Source: JAICNG01 sp035249985
GTDB taxonomy: Bacteria > Gemmatimonadota > Gemmatimonadetes > Gemmatimonadales > Gemmatimonadaceae
NCBI GenBank assembly: GCA_035249985.1
Contig: DATFFP010000067.1
Coordinates: 1 to 64,000, forward strand
Direction: 5' to 3'
Length of the DNA: 64,000 nt
Positions 34,293 to 42,629 of the stretch are shown here, piece by piece. Position 1 is the stretch's first letter; every line of letters begins with the position of its first letter. The notes beneath the pieces were generated by a model. That model had not been told where the DNA came from and did no database searches. It saw only the letters and a program-made list of their open reading frames with translations. Made by a program: the position numbers and the translations under genes.

Positions 34293-34814
34293 ATGGACAG
34301 AGGCATGGACTTCCTGCGCAGCCAGGTCAACAACGCGGTCATGCAGCATCAGACCTTTCTCGAGTCCCTGGTGGACCACGAGCGCGAGGCCAAGGATGCA
34401 CGGTTCCGCGACCTGTGCAGCCGCCACATCCCCATGATGCGAGAGCATCAGCGGATGCTCGAGCAGTATCAGCAGCAGCTCGGCGCCGAGTCCGGCGTCG
34501 GCAAGAGGATGCTTGGAAAGGCGCTGGGCATCGCGAAGGACCTGGCCGACGTAGCGCGGGAAAGCGATTTCCTGCGCCTGGTGCAGGACATCGTGATGGC
34601 GCGGCAGTCGGAAGACACGTTCAAGACGTTCCGCGAGGCGGGCAGGGAGCTCGGGAACGAGCAGCTGCGACAGATCGGCGACACGGGCGAGCGCCACCAT
34701 GACGAGTACGTGAAGGACGCGAACCGTCTCTGCGCACAACTGTTCGTCGAGCACGTGCGGGGAGACGCCGCGGTGACGGCGTCGGCGGAGACCCGAACGA
34801 CTCCCGGCGCCTGA
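34293..34814 (+). CDS. Helical ferritin-like hypothetical protein, 173 aa
   Basis: Almost entirely alpha-helical: FLRSQVNNAVMQHQTFLESLVDHEREAKDARFRDLCSRHIPMMREHQRMLEQYQQQLG, then a second pair of helices ending ERHHDEYVKDANRLCAQLF. The spaced Glu/His residues in each helix (DHEREA, REHQ, ERHHDE) resemble four-helix bundle metal proteins such as DUF892/YciE. Metal binding is an inference. Start chosen because GGAGG lies seven bases before the ATG at 34293. Followed by a promoter-like and terminator element. Confidence 0.75.
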   Translation: MDRGMDFLRSQVNNAVMQHQTFLESLVDHEREAKDARFRDLCSRHIPMMREHQRMLEQYQQQLGAESGVGKRMLGKALGIAKDLADVARESDFLRLVQDIVMARQSEDTFKTFREAGRELGNEQLRQIGDTGERHHDEYVKDANRLCAQLFVEHVRGDAAVTASAETRTTPGA

Positions 34815-34835
34815 CCAAGGAGGCGGTGGCGGGTA

Positions 34836-34863
34836 TTGCCGAACGGCCCAAACTCGATATATT
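34836..34863 (+). promoter_or_regulatory. Promoter-like element upstream of a short terminated leader
   Basis: TTGCCG (34836-34841) and TATATT (34858-34863) with 16-base spacing. A start site near 34870 would produce an RNA that meets a strong terminator after about 45 bases. Confidence 0.45.
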
Positions 34864-34925
34864 CGGGTCCGGCGACACCCGAATGGACGGACCCGGGCGA
34901 CATTCGCCCGGGTCTTTTTATTTGG
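34861..34925 (+). terminator. Strong terminator with competing hairpins
   Basis: Terminator stem ACCCGGGCGA / TCGCCCGGGT (34891-34900 with 34904-34913) followed by CTTTTTATTT. Just upstream ATTCGGGT / ACCCGAAT (34861-34868 with 34877-34884) can pair. Alternatively CGGGTCCG (34864-34871) can pair with CGGACCCG (34888-34895), which would break both other stems, as an antiterminator would. It ends the ferritin-like gene, and may attenuate or define a short RNA. Confidence 0.75.
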
Positions 34926-34971
34926 TTCGCTGCCTAACGCGGGGGGTATTGGGGTCCCGCAACGTCACACA

Positions 34972-35006
34972 TTTGTCAGGGGGTCGGCGCAGTCCGCCCC
35001 GACAAA
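34972..35006 (+). promoter_or_regulatory. Hairpin in the cold-shock mRNA leader
   Basis: TTTGTC (34972-34977) pairs with GACAAA (35001-35006) and GGGG with CCCC just inside, with small bulges. It ends eight bases before the AGGAG ribosome site of the cold-shock gene. Long structured leaders that respond to temperature are known for cspA; that this one does so is inferred. Confidence 0.45.
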
Positions 35007-35024
35007 ACATCTCAGGAGCAGGGC

Positions 35025-35237
35025 ATGCGTACGACCGGCAAGGTGAAGTGGTTCAACGACGCGAAGGGGTTCGGTTTCATCACCCCGGACAACGGCCAGA
35101 AGGACTGTTTCGTGCACTTCAGCGCGATCGAAGGTAAGGGTTTCAAGTCGCTCGCCGAGGGCGACGCCGTTGAGTTCGACATCGTCGAGGGGCAGAAGGG
35201 GCCCGCGGCGGAGAAGGTGAGGAAGATTGGCGCCTGA
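35025..35237 (+). CDS. cspA: Cold-shock domain protein (CspA family)
   Basis: 70-residue single-stranded RNA/DNA-binding OB-fold protein. Complete family pattern: GKVKWFNDAKGFGFITPDNG (RNP1 KGFGFI) and KDCFVHFSAIEG (RNP2, with Cys at the usual Val position), then FKSLAEGDAVEFDIVEGQKGPAAEKV. Acts as an RNA chaperone. AGGAG lies seven bases before the ATG. The leader has a hairpin, and a terminator follows the gene, so it is a single-gene transcript. The paralogue number in the genome is unknown, so cspA here means family. Confidence 0.95.
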   Translation: MRTTGKVKWFNDAKGFGFITPDNGQKDCFVHFSAIEGKGFKSLAEGDAVEFDIVEGQKGPAAEKVRKIGA

Positions 35238-35260
35238 CGCGTCGCACCGCGCCGCCAACA

Positions 35261-35285
35261 ACGGGGCACCCGCTGGGTGCCCCGT
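35261..35285 (+). terminator. Hairpin after the cold-shock gene
   Basis: Perfect 11-base stem ACGGGGCACCC / GGGTGCCCCGT (35261-35271 with 35275-35285), loop GCT. It lacks a T run but sits 24 bases after the stop and shares the downstream GCATCCGG with two other hairpins here. Confidence 0.6.
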
Positions 35286-35408
35286 CGTGCATCCGGACCC
35301 CGCTACCTAACGGTGACTCTTCCGGGGATTGCGGGAGTCCTCGCCATACCCAATACTAGGGCTACCATCTCGATACGTTGCAGCCGCAGTGGCAGCAGGA
35401 GGCTCCCC

Positions 35409-36083
35409 ATGCATCGCTCGTCGCTCGTGCTCGTGGTTACCCTGGTCGCGCTCGCCGGATGCGCCACCATGGGACGGCAGGTCGAAACGGATTCCGGCGA
35501 CCTGGCAACCGACCTCGAGCAAGCGCGACAAGACACGGTCCGTGCGCGGGCTGCGTTCGATACGGTCATCGAGCAGCGCCGAGCGGTCGACGCTCGCACC
35601 GTTGCCTTCGAGGACAGTCTCAGGCGCGCGCGTGAGGCTGCGGCCGCCGCCGCCGCAGCGGCGCGAGACTCCGCGCAGCGAGTCGCCGCCGCGGCCGTCA
35701 CCACGCCTGAGCCGGGCGGCGGAGAGCGGGCGCTCTCGGAGGCCGAGATCCGCATCATGACGCAGCAGATCTACTTCGCGACGAACAGCGCACACCTGAC
35801 CAACGCCGCACGGACGCTGCTGCGCGAGAAGGCGGCCATCCTGGCGCGCAACCCAGCGCTCACGCTGACCCTCACCGGCCACGCGGACGCACGCGGCGCC
35901 GCGGACTACAACCAGCGGCTGAGCGAGCGACGAGCAGCGGCGGTTCAGCGCTTTCTCCTCGGGCTGGGGATCGACGCCGAGCGGCTCACCAGCGAGGGGC
36001 GTGGGGAGGAGGCCCCGGCGACGGAAGGCTCGGGCGAATCGGTTTGGCAGCGCAACCGGAGAGTGGAGTTCGAGATCTCCTGA
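35409..36083 (+). CDS. OmpA/Pal-family peptidoglycan-binding lipoprotein
   Basis: 224 residues. Lipobox LAGC near residue 17; a long Ala-rich helical stretch to about residue 105; then an OmpA C-terminal domain: IYFATNSAHLTNAARTLL, LTLTGHADARGAADYNQRLSERRAAAVQRFL with the Asp/Arg pair that binds peptidoglycan, and NRRVEFEIS at the end. It would tether the outer membrane to the wall. AGGAGG lies about eight bases before the ATG. Terminated by the hairpin at 36103. Confidence 0.92.
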   Translation: MHRSSLVLVVTLVALAGCATMGRQVETDSGDLATDLEQARQDTVRARAAFDTVIEQRRAVDARTVAFEDSLRRAREAAAAAAAAARDSAQRVAAAAVTTPEPGGGERALSEAEIRIMTQQIYFATNSAHLTNAARTLLREKAAILARNPALTLTLTGHADARGAADYNQRLSERRAAAVQRFLLGLGIDAERLTSEGRGEEAPATEGSGESVWQRNRRVEFEIS

Positions 36084-36102
36084 CGGCCCCACCTGCGTGA
36101 TG

Positions 36103-36135
36103 ACGGGCGTGCTCGCATGCGAGCACGCCCGTTTT
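36103..36135 (+). terminator. Terminator of the OmpA/Pal gene
   Basis: A 30-base near-continuous palindrome (ACGGGCGTGCTCGCA and its inverse, 36103-36132) followed by TTTT. The bases after it, GCATCCGG, recur after two other hairpins in the window. Confidence 0.8.
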
Positions 36136-36321
36136 GCATCCGGCAATGAGATGAACCCCACCGCGCGAATCCGCTGACGCCTTTCTGACGGATTTCTGCA
36201 TCGTGCCCGGGTCGCGTACAGAGTCTCGCGGCGAGATGCCGCGGGCCTTCAAAGCGGTGGCTGGATGCCCGCACGATGCGCGACTCACGACGGCGGGGCG
36301 ATGGAGCCGCCGCGTGATCCC

Positions 36322-36339
36322 GGTGGCGCATGCGCCACC
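36322..36339. promoter_or_regulatory. Perfect 18-base palindrome upstream of the bacteriocin genes
   Basis: GGTGGCGCATGCGCCACC, 31 bases before the ATG of the first precursor. It could be an operator for a dimeric regulator controlling the locus, or a leader hairpin. No clear -35/-10 is visible around it. Confidence 0.5.
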
Positions 36340-36370
36340 ACACTCCATTGAACCATACATGGAGGTTCAC

Positions 36371-36562
36371 ATGCAACCGATCACATCGCTCGGCCTCGCC
36401 GAGCTGACGCAGGATGAGATGGCGGCCGTGGTGGGGGGAAGTGATGCGTGTTGGTGCAGCAGCCTCGCTAGCAAGCTGGGGTACGCGATCGGCTACGCAC
36501 TCGGACACCTCGTCGACGCGCTGGTGAGTCCGGAGGACGACAACTCCTTCCTCGGCAAGTAA
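36371..36562 (+). CDS. Double-glycine bacteriocin-like precursor peptide 1
   Basis: 63 residues. Leader of 23 residues ending VVGG with the typical LTQDEMAAVVGG pattern recognised by C39 peptidases. Predicted mature peptide 40 residues, starting SDACWCSS, with a GxxxGxxxG run (Gly 37, 41, 45 in GYAIGYALG) inside a hydrophobic helix, the hallmark of two-peptide (class IIb) bacteriocins that pack helix to helix in membranes. Two Cys flank a Trp near the new N-terminus. GGAGG lies five bases before the ATG at 36371. Exporter and adaptor genes lie downstream on the same strand. Confidence 0.82.
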   Translation: MQPITSLGLAELTQDEMAAVVGGSDACWCSSLASKLGYAIGYALGHLVDALVSPEDDNSFLGK

Positions 36563-36613
36563 GCGCGAAAGCTCAATTCATCGTTTCCACTTCATACCGC
36601 GAGGAACACGACC

Positions 36614-36814
36614 ATGCTCGATACGCCTATGCTCGCCGTCGACGGCGATCAAATCACGCTGCTCGATGAGCAGGCGCTGGCCTCCATCACCGGGGGCGAC
36701 GGAGTGAGGGACTGGCTGCTCAAGAAGATCGGAGAGGCGCTCGTCGATTGCCTTACCGAAAGCCTGGACACGATCATCGCCGCGGCCCAGGAAGGGTATG
36801 GGGACGCGCGCTGA
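36614..36814 (+). CDS. Double-glycine bacteriocin-like precursor peptide 2
   Basis: 66 residues. Leader of 28 residues ending ITGG with the pattern LLDEQALASITGG; predicted mature part 38 residues, DGVRDWLLKKIGEALVDC then LTESLDTIIAAA, an amphipathic helix with one Cys. No GxxxG motif, so it is not identical in type to peptide 1, but adjacency suggests a pair. GAGGA lies eight bases before the ATG. A GC-rich hairpin follows it. Antimicrobial function is inferred from architecture only. Confidence 0.82.
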   Translation: MLDTPMLAVDGDQITLLDEQALASITGGDGVRDWLLKKIGEALVDCLTESLDTIIAAAQEGYGDAR

Positions 36815-36829
36815 GTCCGCGTGCACTGT

Positions 36830-36856
36830 GTCCGGCGCGCCAGGTGCGCGCCGGAC
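36830..36856 (+). promoter_or_regulatory. Hairpin between precursor and export genes
   Basis: Eleven-base stem GTCCGGCGCGC / GCGCGCCGGAC (36830-36840 with 36846-36856), 5-base loop, no T run. Such a hairpin can stabilise the short precursor mRNA and dampen read-through into the protease and exporter genes. Confidence 0.6.
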
Positions 36857-36895
36857 CAGGCGTGCTTCGCGCCCGCCGACGCTCCAGAGCGCTGA

Positions 36896-37765
36896 ATGAC
36901 ACGCCGACTTCGAAGGAAAGGGCCGCTCAGGTCGGTTCTCGGTGCCATGTTGTCGGTAGCGTGGGCATTCGCGTGGATGATCCCCGTCGCCGTCGCCCTG
37001 AAGCTGCATGCGACTGCGGCGACCGCGGCCCTCCTCCTCACGATCGGGATCTTCGTCGGCCTGTACGTCGTCCGCCCATTGCGAGCCAACCGGCGAATGG
37101 CGGCGCTGCTCCGTCTCCGCTCGTGTCGCCGCTACCTCGCAGCGTTGACCTTTGCGGCCGGCGCGAAGGTGCTCCTCATGCTTTCGACCCTCGCGCTCCA
37201 TGAGGGCCTCGCCGCGCGGCGCATGCTGCCGAAAATGCCGAACGATGAAGATTTCATTTCGTCTCAGTTCCTCGCCCAGCCGTTGGGCCCCGTCGCGCTG
37301 TTCCTCGCGATCGCGGTCATGGCTCCCCTGATCGAGGAGTTCGGCTTCCGAAGCCGGGTACAGCACCCGCTCGAGCATGCATTCGGCGCGGTGCCGGCCA
37401 TCGCGGCGAGCGCCATTGTCTTCAGCGTGCTTCACGGAAGAATCGATGCCGTCCACCATCTCGCCTTTGGCGTCTTTGCCGGATGGGTGGTGTGGCGAAC
37501 CGGCTCCATTTGGACCGCCGTGTATATCCACTCGCTCAACAACGCCGCCGCCCAACTCCTGATGCATCTCACGAGCGATTCGGCGATCGACTGGAGCACG
37601 AGCGCACCTACCCTCTGGCCGTACGCGATAGTCGGCGGGCTCGTCGGTCTTGGCGGGATGATCGCGGCGGGCGCCCGGATCCACCGTATCGCGCACGCCG
37701 AGCGACGGGTCTCCCACAGCGGACGAACGCACTCGGCGGCGATTGCGATGTCGCCGGTGAGGTAA
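36896..37765 (+). CDS. CPBP-family (CAAX-like) intramembrane protease
   Basis: 289 residues, about six to eight membrane helices. Glutamate-type protease motifs: EEFGFRSR (EExxxR) near residue 144, AVHHLAFGVFAGW (xxxH) near residue 185 and HSLNNAAAQ (HxxxN) near residue 212. In bacteriocin loci members of this family often give self-immunity or help processing. It lies between the precursors and the HlyD gene, 7 bases from the latter, so immunity or maturation here is a reasonable inference. Confidence 0.88.
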   Translation: MTRRLRRKGPLRSVLGAMLSVAWAFAWMIPVAVALKLHATAATAALLLTIGIFVGLYVVRPLRANRRMAALLRLRSCRRYLAALTFAAGAKVLLMLSTLALHEGLAARRMLPKMPNDEDFISSQFLAQPLGPVALFLAIAVMAPLIEEFGFRSRVQHPLEHAFGAVPAIAASAIVFSVLHGRIDAVHHLAFGVFAGWVVWRTGSIWTAVYIHSLNNAAAQLLMHLTSDSAIDWSTSAPTLWPYAIVGGLVGLGGMIAAGARIHRIAHAERRVSHSGRTHSAAIAMSPVR

Positions 37766-37772
37766 AGCGGGA

Positions 37773-38954
37773 ATGCGCGAGCCGCTCGTTGCCGCTTCAC
37801 TCGTCGAGGACTGCGTCGAAGTCCATCTCGCGCGACATGCCCCGAGCGGTCATGCTCTGTACCTGACGATTCTCGCGTTGGCGCTCGCCTGTGGCCTCGC
37901 CATGCCAATCGTCCAGGTGCCCGTCACCGTCCAGGCCAACGGTGTCATCAGGCCGGTCATCGAGCGGCAGGAGGCTCGGACCGCCGAGAGCGGCATCGTA
38001 CGCGCCGTCCATGTCCGCGATGGCGACCGGGTACGTGCCGGCGATACACTGCTGGCACTCGATGCGCGCACGATCGAGGCCCGCCTGGCCACATCCGATT
38101 CCGTTGCGCGCATCCGTGAGAAGGAACTTGCCGATCTGATGAGCCTCCTCGACGCCGGGGATTCACTCCTCTCGTGGCGGGACCTCGGGACACCACACCG
38201 CCAGCAACAGTCACGTGAGCATGCGGCGATAGTCGCGGAGCTCGACGCACGAGCGACGGCAGAGGCGTTGGGACTCGACCGGCTCCGCGCGCTGCTCGCG
38301 AGAGGTTTCGTAACGCCGGAGCAGGTCGAGCGACAGGAGGCCGCGCGCCGCACCGCGCGGGCCGCGGTCCGGGAGCATGTGGAGCGCATGCGGTCGAGCT
38401 GGGCCGAGGCGCGCGCGCGGACGGCAGAGGAGCTACGGCAGCTCGTCACGGAGCAGGTCGAGCTGAAGGAAACGCTCGCGCGCCATGTCATCATCGCACC
38501 GGTGGAGGGAACGGTGGAGATGGCTTCTTCGCTCTCGCCAGGGAGTGTGTTGCAGCAGGGGGAGCGCGTTGCCACCATCTCCCCCAATACGGATCTGGTG
38601 GGCGAAGCCCTGCTAACCGCCCGCGACATCGCGCTCGTGCGACGTGGGACGGCAGCGCGCCTCATGATCGACGCCCTCAATTACCGCCAATGGGGCGTAG
38701 TGGACGCGGCCGTGATCGATGTCGCCGATGATGCCTCGCTCGCCGGCGACGAGCCGGTCTTTCGCGTACGCTGTCAGCTTTCGCGGACTGACTTGCGCCT
38801 TCGCGGGGGGCAGCGTGCGGTGCTGGGAAAGGGAATGACCTTCCGCGCGCGCTTCGTCATCGCCGAGCGCTCGCTGCTTCAGCTGCTCTTCGACGACATG
38901 GATGACTGGCTGAATCCCGCCCGTGCCCCGCGAGTCGCGGCCACGAGCCGTTAG
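37773..38954 (+). CDS. HlyD-type membrane fusion protein
   Basis: 393 residues. N-terminal membrane helix LYLTILALALACGLAMPIV, then the biotinyl-lipoyl-like first half (ARTAESGIVRAVHVRDGDRVRAGDTLLALD), a long coiled coil about residues 90-225, the second half (HVIIAPVEGTVEMASSLSPGSVLQQGE) and a beta-barrel domain. It links the inner-membrane exporter to the outer membrane. It begins 7 bases after the CPBP gene and ends 3 bases before the exporter gene. The stop codon is in a CGTTAGG word. Confidence 0.9.
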   Translation: MREPLVAASLVEDCVEVHLARHAPSGHALYLTILALALACGLAMPIVQVPVTVQANGVIRPVIERQEARTAESGIVRAVHVRDGDRVRAGDTLLALDARTIEARLATSDSVARIREKELADLMSLLDAGDSLLSWRDLGTPHRQQQSREHAAIVAELDARATAEALGLDRLRALLARGFVTPEQVERQEAARRTARAAVREHVERMRSSWAEARARTAEELRQLVTEQVELKETLARHVIIAPVEGTVEMASSLSPGSVLQQGERVATISPNTDLVGEALLTARDIALVRRGTAARLMIDALNYRQWGVVDAAVIDVADDASLAGDEPVFRVRCQLSRTDLRLRGGQRAVLGKGMTFRARFVIAERSLLQLLFDDMDDWLNPARAPRVAATSR

Positions 38955-38957
38955 GTC

Positions 38958-41126
38958 ATGGGACTGAGTCGCGCGGTGCCCGCGGTACGCCAGCGCGACG
39001 TCTCGGATTGCGGCGCGGCCTGCCTCGTCAGCATCGCAGCGTGGTATCGTCTGCATCTGCCAATCGCGCGGGTCCGACAACTCGCGCAAACCGACCGGCG
39101 TGGAACCACGGCGCTTGGCCTCGTCGAGGCCGCGGACCGCCTCGGGTTTCAGGCGAAGGGGGTGCGCGCGACGCCTGTGGTGCTCGACACGCTTCCATTG
39201 CCCGCCATTGCCCACGTCGTCCGCGGCCAGCTCCAGCACTGGGTCGTTCTGGCCCGTGTGAGCTCGAAGCGAGTCGAGGTCATGGATCCCGCCAGCGGGG
39301 CCCGGCAGCGCGTCAGCCGCGAATCCTTCGAGCGCGAATGGTCGGGTGTGATGGTGCTGCTTACGCCCGCGAGCCGCTTTGTCGCCGGGGACCAGCGCAC
39401 CCCGATCGTGCGGCGCTTTCTCGTACTCGTCGCGCCACACCGCGCCATCCTCGCCATGGCACTCGTCGGCGCGGCCGTCCACACCGCATTGGGTCTCACG
39501 ACCACGGTGTACGTGCAGCAGCTAGTCGATCACGTCCTGGTCGACGGCAATCGGAATCTGCTCAACCTCATGAGCATCGCGATGGTGATCCTGGTGGTGG
39601 CGCACACGCTCGTGGGCGGCATGAAGGGCCTGCTCATTCTCCATACCGGTCAGCGTATCGACGCGACACTCATCCTTGGCTATTACCGGCACCTGCTGAG
39701 CCTGCCCCAGCGGTTCTTCGACACGATGCGCATTGGGGAGATCACCTCGCGCATCGGCGACGCGGTGAAGATTCGTGCGCTCATCAATGACATCGCCATC
39801 GAGCTCGTGATGAGCGCGCTGATCATCGCGCTCTCACTCGGCCTGTTGTTCCTGTACAGCGCGACGCTTGGCGTGGTGGTCGTGGCAAGCGTTCCGGTCT
39901 ATGCGACCATCTGGGCGGTGACGAATGCGCGCAATCGGCGGGTATCACGTGAGCTCATGGAGCGGAGTGCCGATCTTCAGTCACAGCTCGTCGAGTCGGT
40001 TTCCGTGGTCGGAACGATCAAACGCTTCGGGCTCGAGGCCCAGATGGAGCTGCGTACCGAGGCGCGCTTCGTCCGCCTCCTCCGCGCGGTCTTTCAGTCC
40101 GCACGAACCTCCCTCATGACGAGCACAACGACTGCCGCGGTGTCACGCCTTGCCGTCATCGCCGTGCTCTGGATCGGATCGCTGCTCGTCATCGATCGCC
40201 GGCTTACGCCCGGCCAACTCATGTCTTCCTACGCACTCCTCGGCTATCTGACGGGACCGCTCCTGACGCTGATCGCCGCGAACCGGACGATCCAGGATGC
40301 GCTCATCGCTGCGGATCGATTGTTCGAGATCATGGACCTCCAACGGGATCGCGTCATCGCGCAGGCGACGATCGATGCGGCGAGTGGCGGCGACATCGAA
40401 TTCGACCACGTCAGCTTCCGTTATGGCGCGCGCGCGCCAGCGCTACAAGACGTGACGCTCCGGTTTCGCCGGGGCACAATCACGGCCATCGTCGGGGAGA
40501 GCGGCTCGGGGAAGAGCACCATCGCGGCTCTCGTCCAGCGTGTATATATGCCGGACGAGGGGCGCATTCGCCTGGGCGGCGTCGACGTACGCCATCTGAG
40601 TCGCGAGTCGATGCGCGCGCTCTCGTGCACGGTGCCGCAGCGCATCGACCTCATCGCGGGCTCCGTTCTCGAGAACATTGCGCTTGGCGATGCCGACCCA
40701 GACGTAAAGCGCGTTCTTCATGCCGCGCGCGAGGCCGGAATCGTCGAAATGATCGATGGGCTGCCAGCGGGGCTCGACACCGAGCTCGGCGAGAATGGAG
40801 CAACCCTCTCGGGCGGCGAGCGTCAGCGGCTCGCGATCGCGCGTGCCCTCTACCGAGACCCGGAGATTCTCATCCTCGACGAGGCCACCTCCTCGCTCGA
40901 TGGGCCTTCGGTCCTACGTGTCCGTCAGATGGTCGAGGAGCGTCGCGCTCGTGGACGAACAGTGATCGTGATAGCGCACAACCTCGATCTCGTGATCGAC
41001 GCGGATCACATCGTCGTCATGCGACGCGGCATGGTAATGGAGGAAGGCTCGCACGGCGACCTGGTCAGTCGCCGTGGTGCCTACCACGCACTGTGGGAAA
41101 GCCGAGGTCTCGGTCGGGTCGCGTAA
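38958..41126 (+). CDS. Peptidase C39-containing ABC exporter (PCAT)
   Basis: 722 residues. Cleaves double-glycine leaders and exports the peptide. C39 domain: catalytic Cys 18 in SDCGAACL, His 94 in LQHWVVL, Asp 110 in VMDPA. Six membrane helices from about residue 150 to 440. ATPase domain: Walker A GESGSGKSTI near residue 513, signature LSGGERQRLAIARAL near 617, Walker B ILILDEATSSLD near 637. This completes the bacteriocin locus: its substrates are most likely the two precursors at 36371 and 36614. Ends 8 bases before the convergent argH. Confidence 0.95.
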   Translation: MGLSRAVPAVRQRDVSDCGAACLVSIAAWYRLHLPIARVRQLAQTDRRGTTALGLVEAADRLGFQAKGVRATPVVLDTLPLPAIAHVVRGQLQHWVVLARVSSKRVEVMDPASGARQRVSRESFEREWSGVMVLLTPASRFVAGDQRTPIVRRFLVLVAPHRAILAMALVGAAVHTALGLTTTVYVQQLVDHVLVDGNRNLLNLMSIAMVILVVAHTLVGGMKGLLILHTGQRIDATLILGYYRHLLSLPQRFFDTMRIGEITSRIGDAVKIRALINDIAIELVMSALIIALSLGLLFLYSATLGVVVVASVPVYATIWAVTNARNRRVSRELMERSADLQSQLVESVSVVGTIKRFGLEAQMELRTEARFVRLLRAVFQSARTSLMTSTTTAAVSRLAVIAVLWIGSLLVIDRRLTPGQLMSSYALLGYLTGPLLTLIAANRTIQDALIAADRLFEIMDLQRDRVIAQATIDAASGGDIEFDHVSFRYGARAPALQDVTLRFRRGTITAIVGESGSGKSTIAALVQRVYMPDEGRIRLGGVDVRHLSRESMRALSCTVPQRIDLIAGSVLENIALGDADPDVKRVLHAAREAGIVEMIDGLPAGLDTELGENGATLSGGERQRLAIARALYRDPEILILDEATSSLDGPSVLRVRQMVEERRARGRTVIVIAHNLDLVIDADHIVVMRRGMVMEEGSHGDLVSRRGAYHALWESRGLGRVA

Positions 41127-41134
41127 CGCCCGGG

Positions 41135-42622
41135 TCAGGGCGTCACCAACCGCAGCTCATTCCCGCGAGTGCTGTCCCACCTTTCAGCCAGTGATGCGCG
41201 AGCGGCGTCGATTTGCGATCGTACGGCCCCCGGGCCCGTCCCACCCTCCGCTTCGCGTCGCTCGACCGATCGCACCGCCGATAGCGCCTCGAACACGTCG
41301 CGCTCGAAGTGGAAGTGCGCCGACGCGAAGGATTCGAAAGGAAGCGTGTTGAGCTCGCACCGCTTCTCTTCGGCTTCGCGCACGAGCTTTCCCACGGCGG
41401 CGTGCGCGTCGCGGAAGGACGCGCCCTTTTCCACGAGGTAATCGGCGAGGTCGGTCGCCATCATCGAGCTCGCGAGGGCACCCTTCATCCGCTCTGGCCG
41501 GAAGGCCAGCTCGGCAAGCGTCCCGGTGACCGCCGGGAGTACCAGCAGCATGGTATCGACCGCATCGAACAATGCCCGCTTGTCGTCCTGCAAATCCTTG
41601 TTGTATCCGGTCGGCAGCCCCTTGATGGTCCCGAGCAGTGCGACCAGGTCGCCGAGTAGTCGCGCAGAGGAGCCCCGCGCGATCTCCAGAGCGTCCGGAT
41701 TGCGCTTTTGCGGCATCATGCTCGATCCGGTCGTGAACGAGTCCCCGAACTGAACGAAGCCGAACTCGCTGGAGCCGAACAGGATGAGGTCCTCGGCCAG
41801 ACGGGAAAGATGCGTCGCGAGCATCGTCGTCGCGAACAGGAGCTCGGCGACGAAGTCACGATCGCTCACGGCGTCGATGCTGTTACGCGACAGCCCGGCG
41901 AAGCCGAGACTGCCTTGCAGCAGCACGCGAGAAATGGGGAAGGCGCAGCCAGCCACGGCGCCCGAGCCTAACGGGAGGACTCCAGCGGCCCGAGACGCGC
42001 CTTCGATCCGGGCCCGGTCGCGATCCAGGGGCCAGAAGTGCGAGAGCATCCAATGGGACGCCAGCACCGGTTGCGCGCGCTGCAGGTGCGTGTACGATGG
42101 CATGAGGGTCACGCCGAGCTCGACGGCGCGATCGAGCATCGTGCGCTGCAGGGCGCGAACGGCCGTGTCCAGCGTCGTGCACGCCTCCATCGCCCACAAC
42201 CGCGTTGCGGTCGCCACCTGATCGTTCCGCGACCGACCGGTGTGGAGCTTGGAGGCGACGTCGCCAATCTCCTCGTGTAACAGCCGATCGATAAGGGTGT
42301 GCACATCCTCGTCGGATGCGACCGGCGTCTCCCCTGCGCCGAGGCGTTCGGCGGCGGCATCGAGACCGCGCTCGATGGCGGTGCTCTCCTCGAGGGTGAG
42401 CACACCAGCATGCCAGAGTGCGACCGCCCAGGCCTTGGAGAGTCTCACGTCGAACGGCCAGAGCCGGAGATCGACTCCGATCGAGCGGTTCAGGGCGTCG
42501 AGCTCGGGCGCAGGACCGGTTGTGAAACGACCACCCCACAACCGGTGCGTCCCACGGGCCGGGCGCTGTGGCGGTGCGTCGTTGGCGCCGGAGTCGGGCT
42601 CGACTACGAGGTTGGGAATCAT
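41135..42622 (-). CDS. argH: Argininosuccinate lyase
   Basis: 495 residues; last step of arginine synthesis, splitting argininosuccinate to arginine and fumarate. Family signature GSSMMPQKRNPDALE, the opening LWGGRFTTGPAPELDALNRSI, and HTGRSRNDQVAT. An N-terminal extension of about 28 residues precedes the usual RLWGGRF start. I chose the ATG at 42622 with GAGG upstream; the frame is open further, into argG. It begins 8 bases after the argG stop, so the two form an argGH unit. Confidence 0.95.
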   Translation of the reverse strand: MIPNLVVEPDSGANDAPPQRPARGTHRLWGGRFTTGPAPELDALNRSIGVDLRLWPFDVRLSKAWAVALWHAGVLTLEESTAIERGLDAAAERLGAGETPVASDEDVHTLIDRLLHEEIGDVASKLHTGRSRNDQVATATRLWAMEACTTLDTAVRALQRTMLDRAVELGVTLMPSYTHLQRAQPVLASHWMLSHFWPLDRDRARIEGASRAAGVLPLGSGAVAGCAFPISRVLLQGSLGFAGLSRNSIDAVSDRDFVAELLFATTMLATHLSRLAEDLILFGSSEFGFVQFGDSFTTGSSMMPQKRNPDALEIARGSSARLLGDLVALLGTIKGLPTGYNKDLQDDKRALFDAVDTMLLVLPAVTGTLAELAFRPERMKGALASSMMATDLADYLVEKGASFRDAHAAVGKLVREAEEKRCELNTLPFESFASAHFHFERDVFEALSAVRSVERREAEGGTGPGAVRSQIDAARASLAERWDSTRGNELRLVTP

Positions 42623-42629
42623 CTCAGCC

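Noticed and set aside
36203..36370. Longer form of bacteriocin precursor 1 starting upstream
   Set aside because: The extra N-terminal residues are basic and unlike a double-glycine leader, and a strong ribosome site lies directly before the ATG at 36371.
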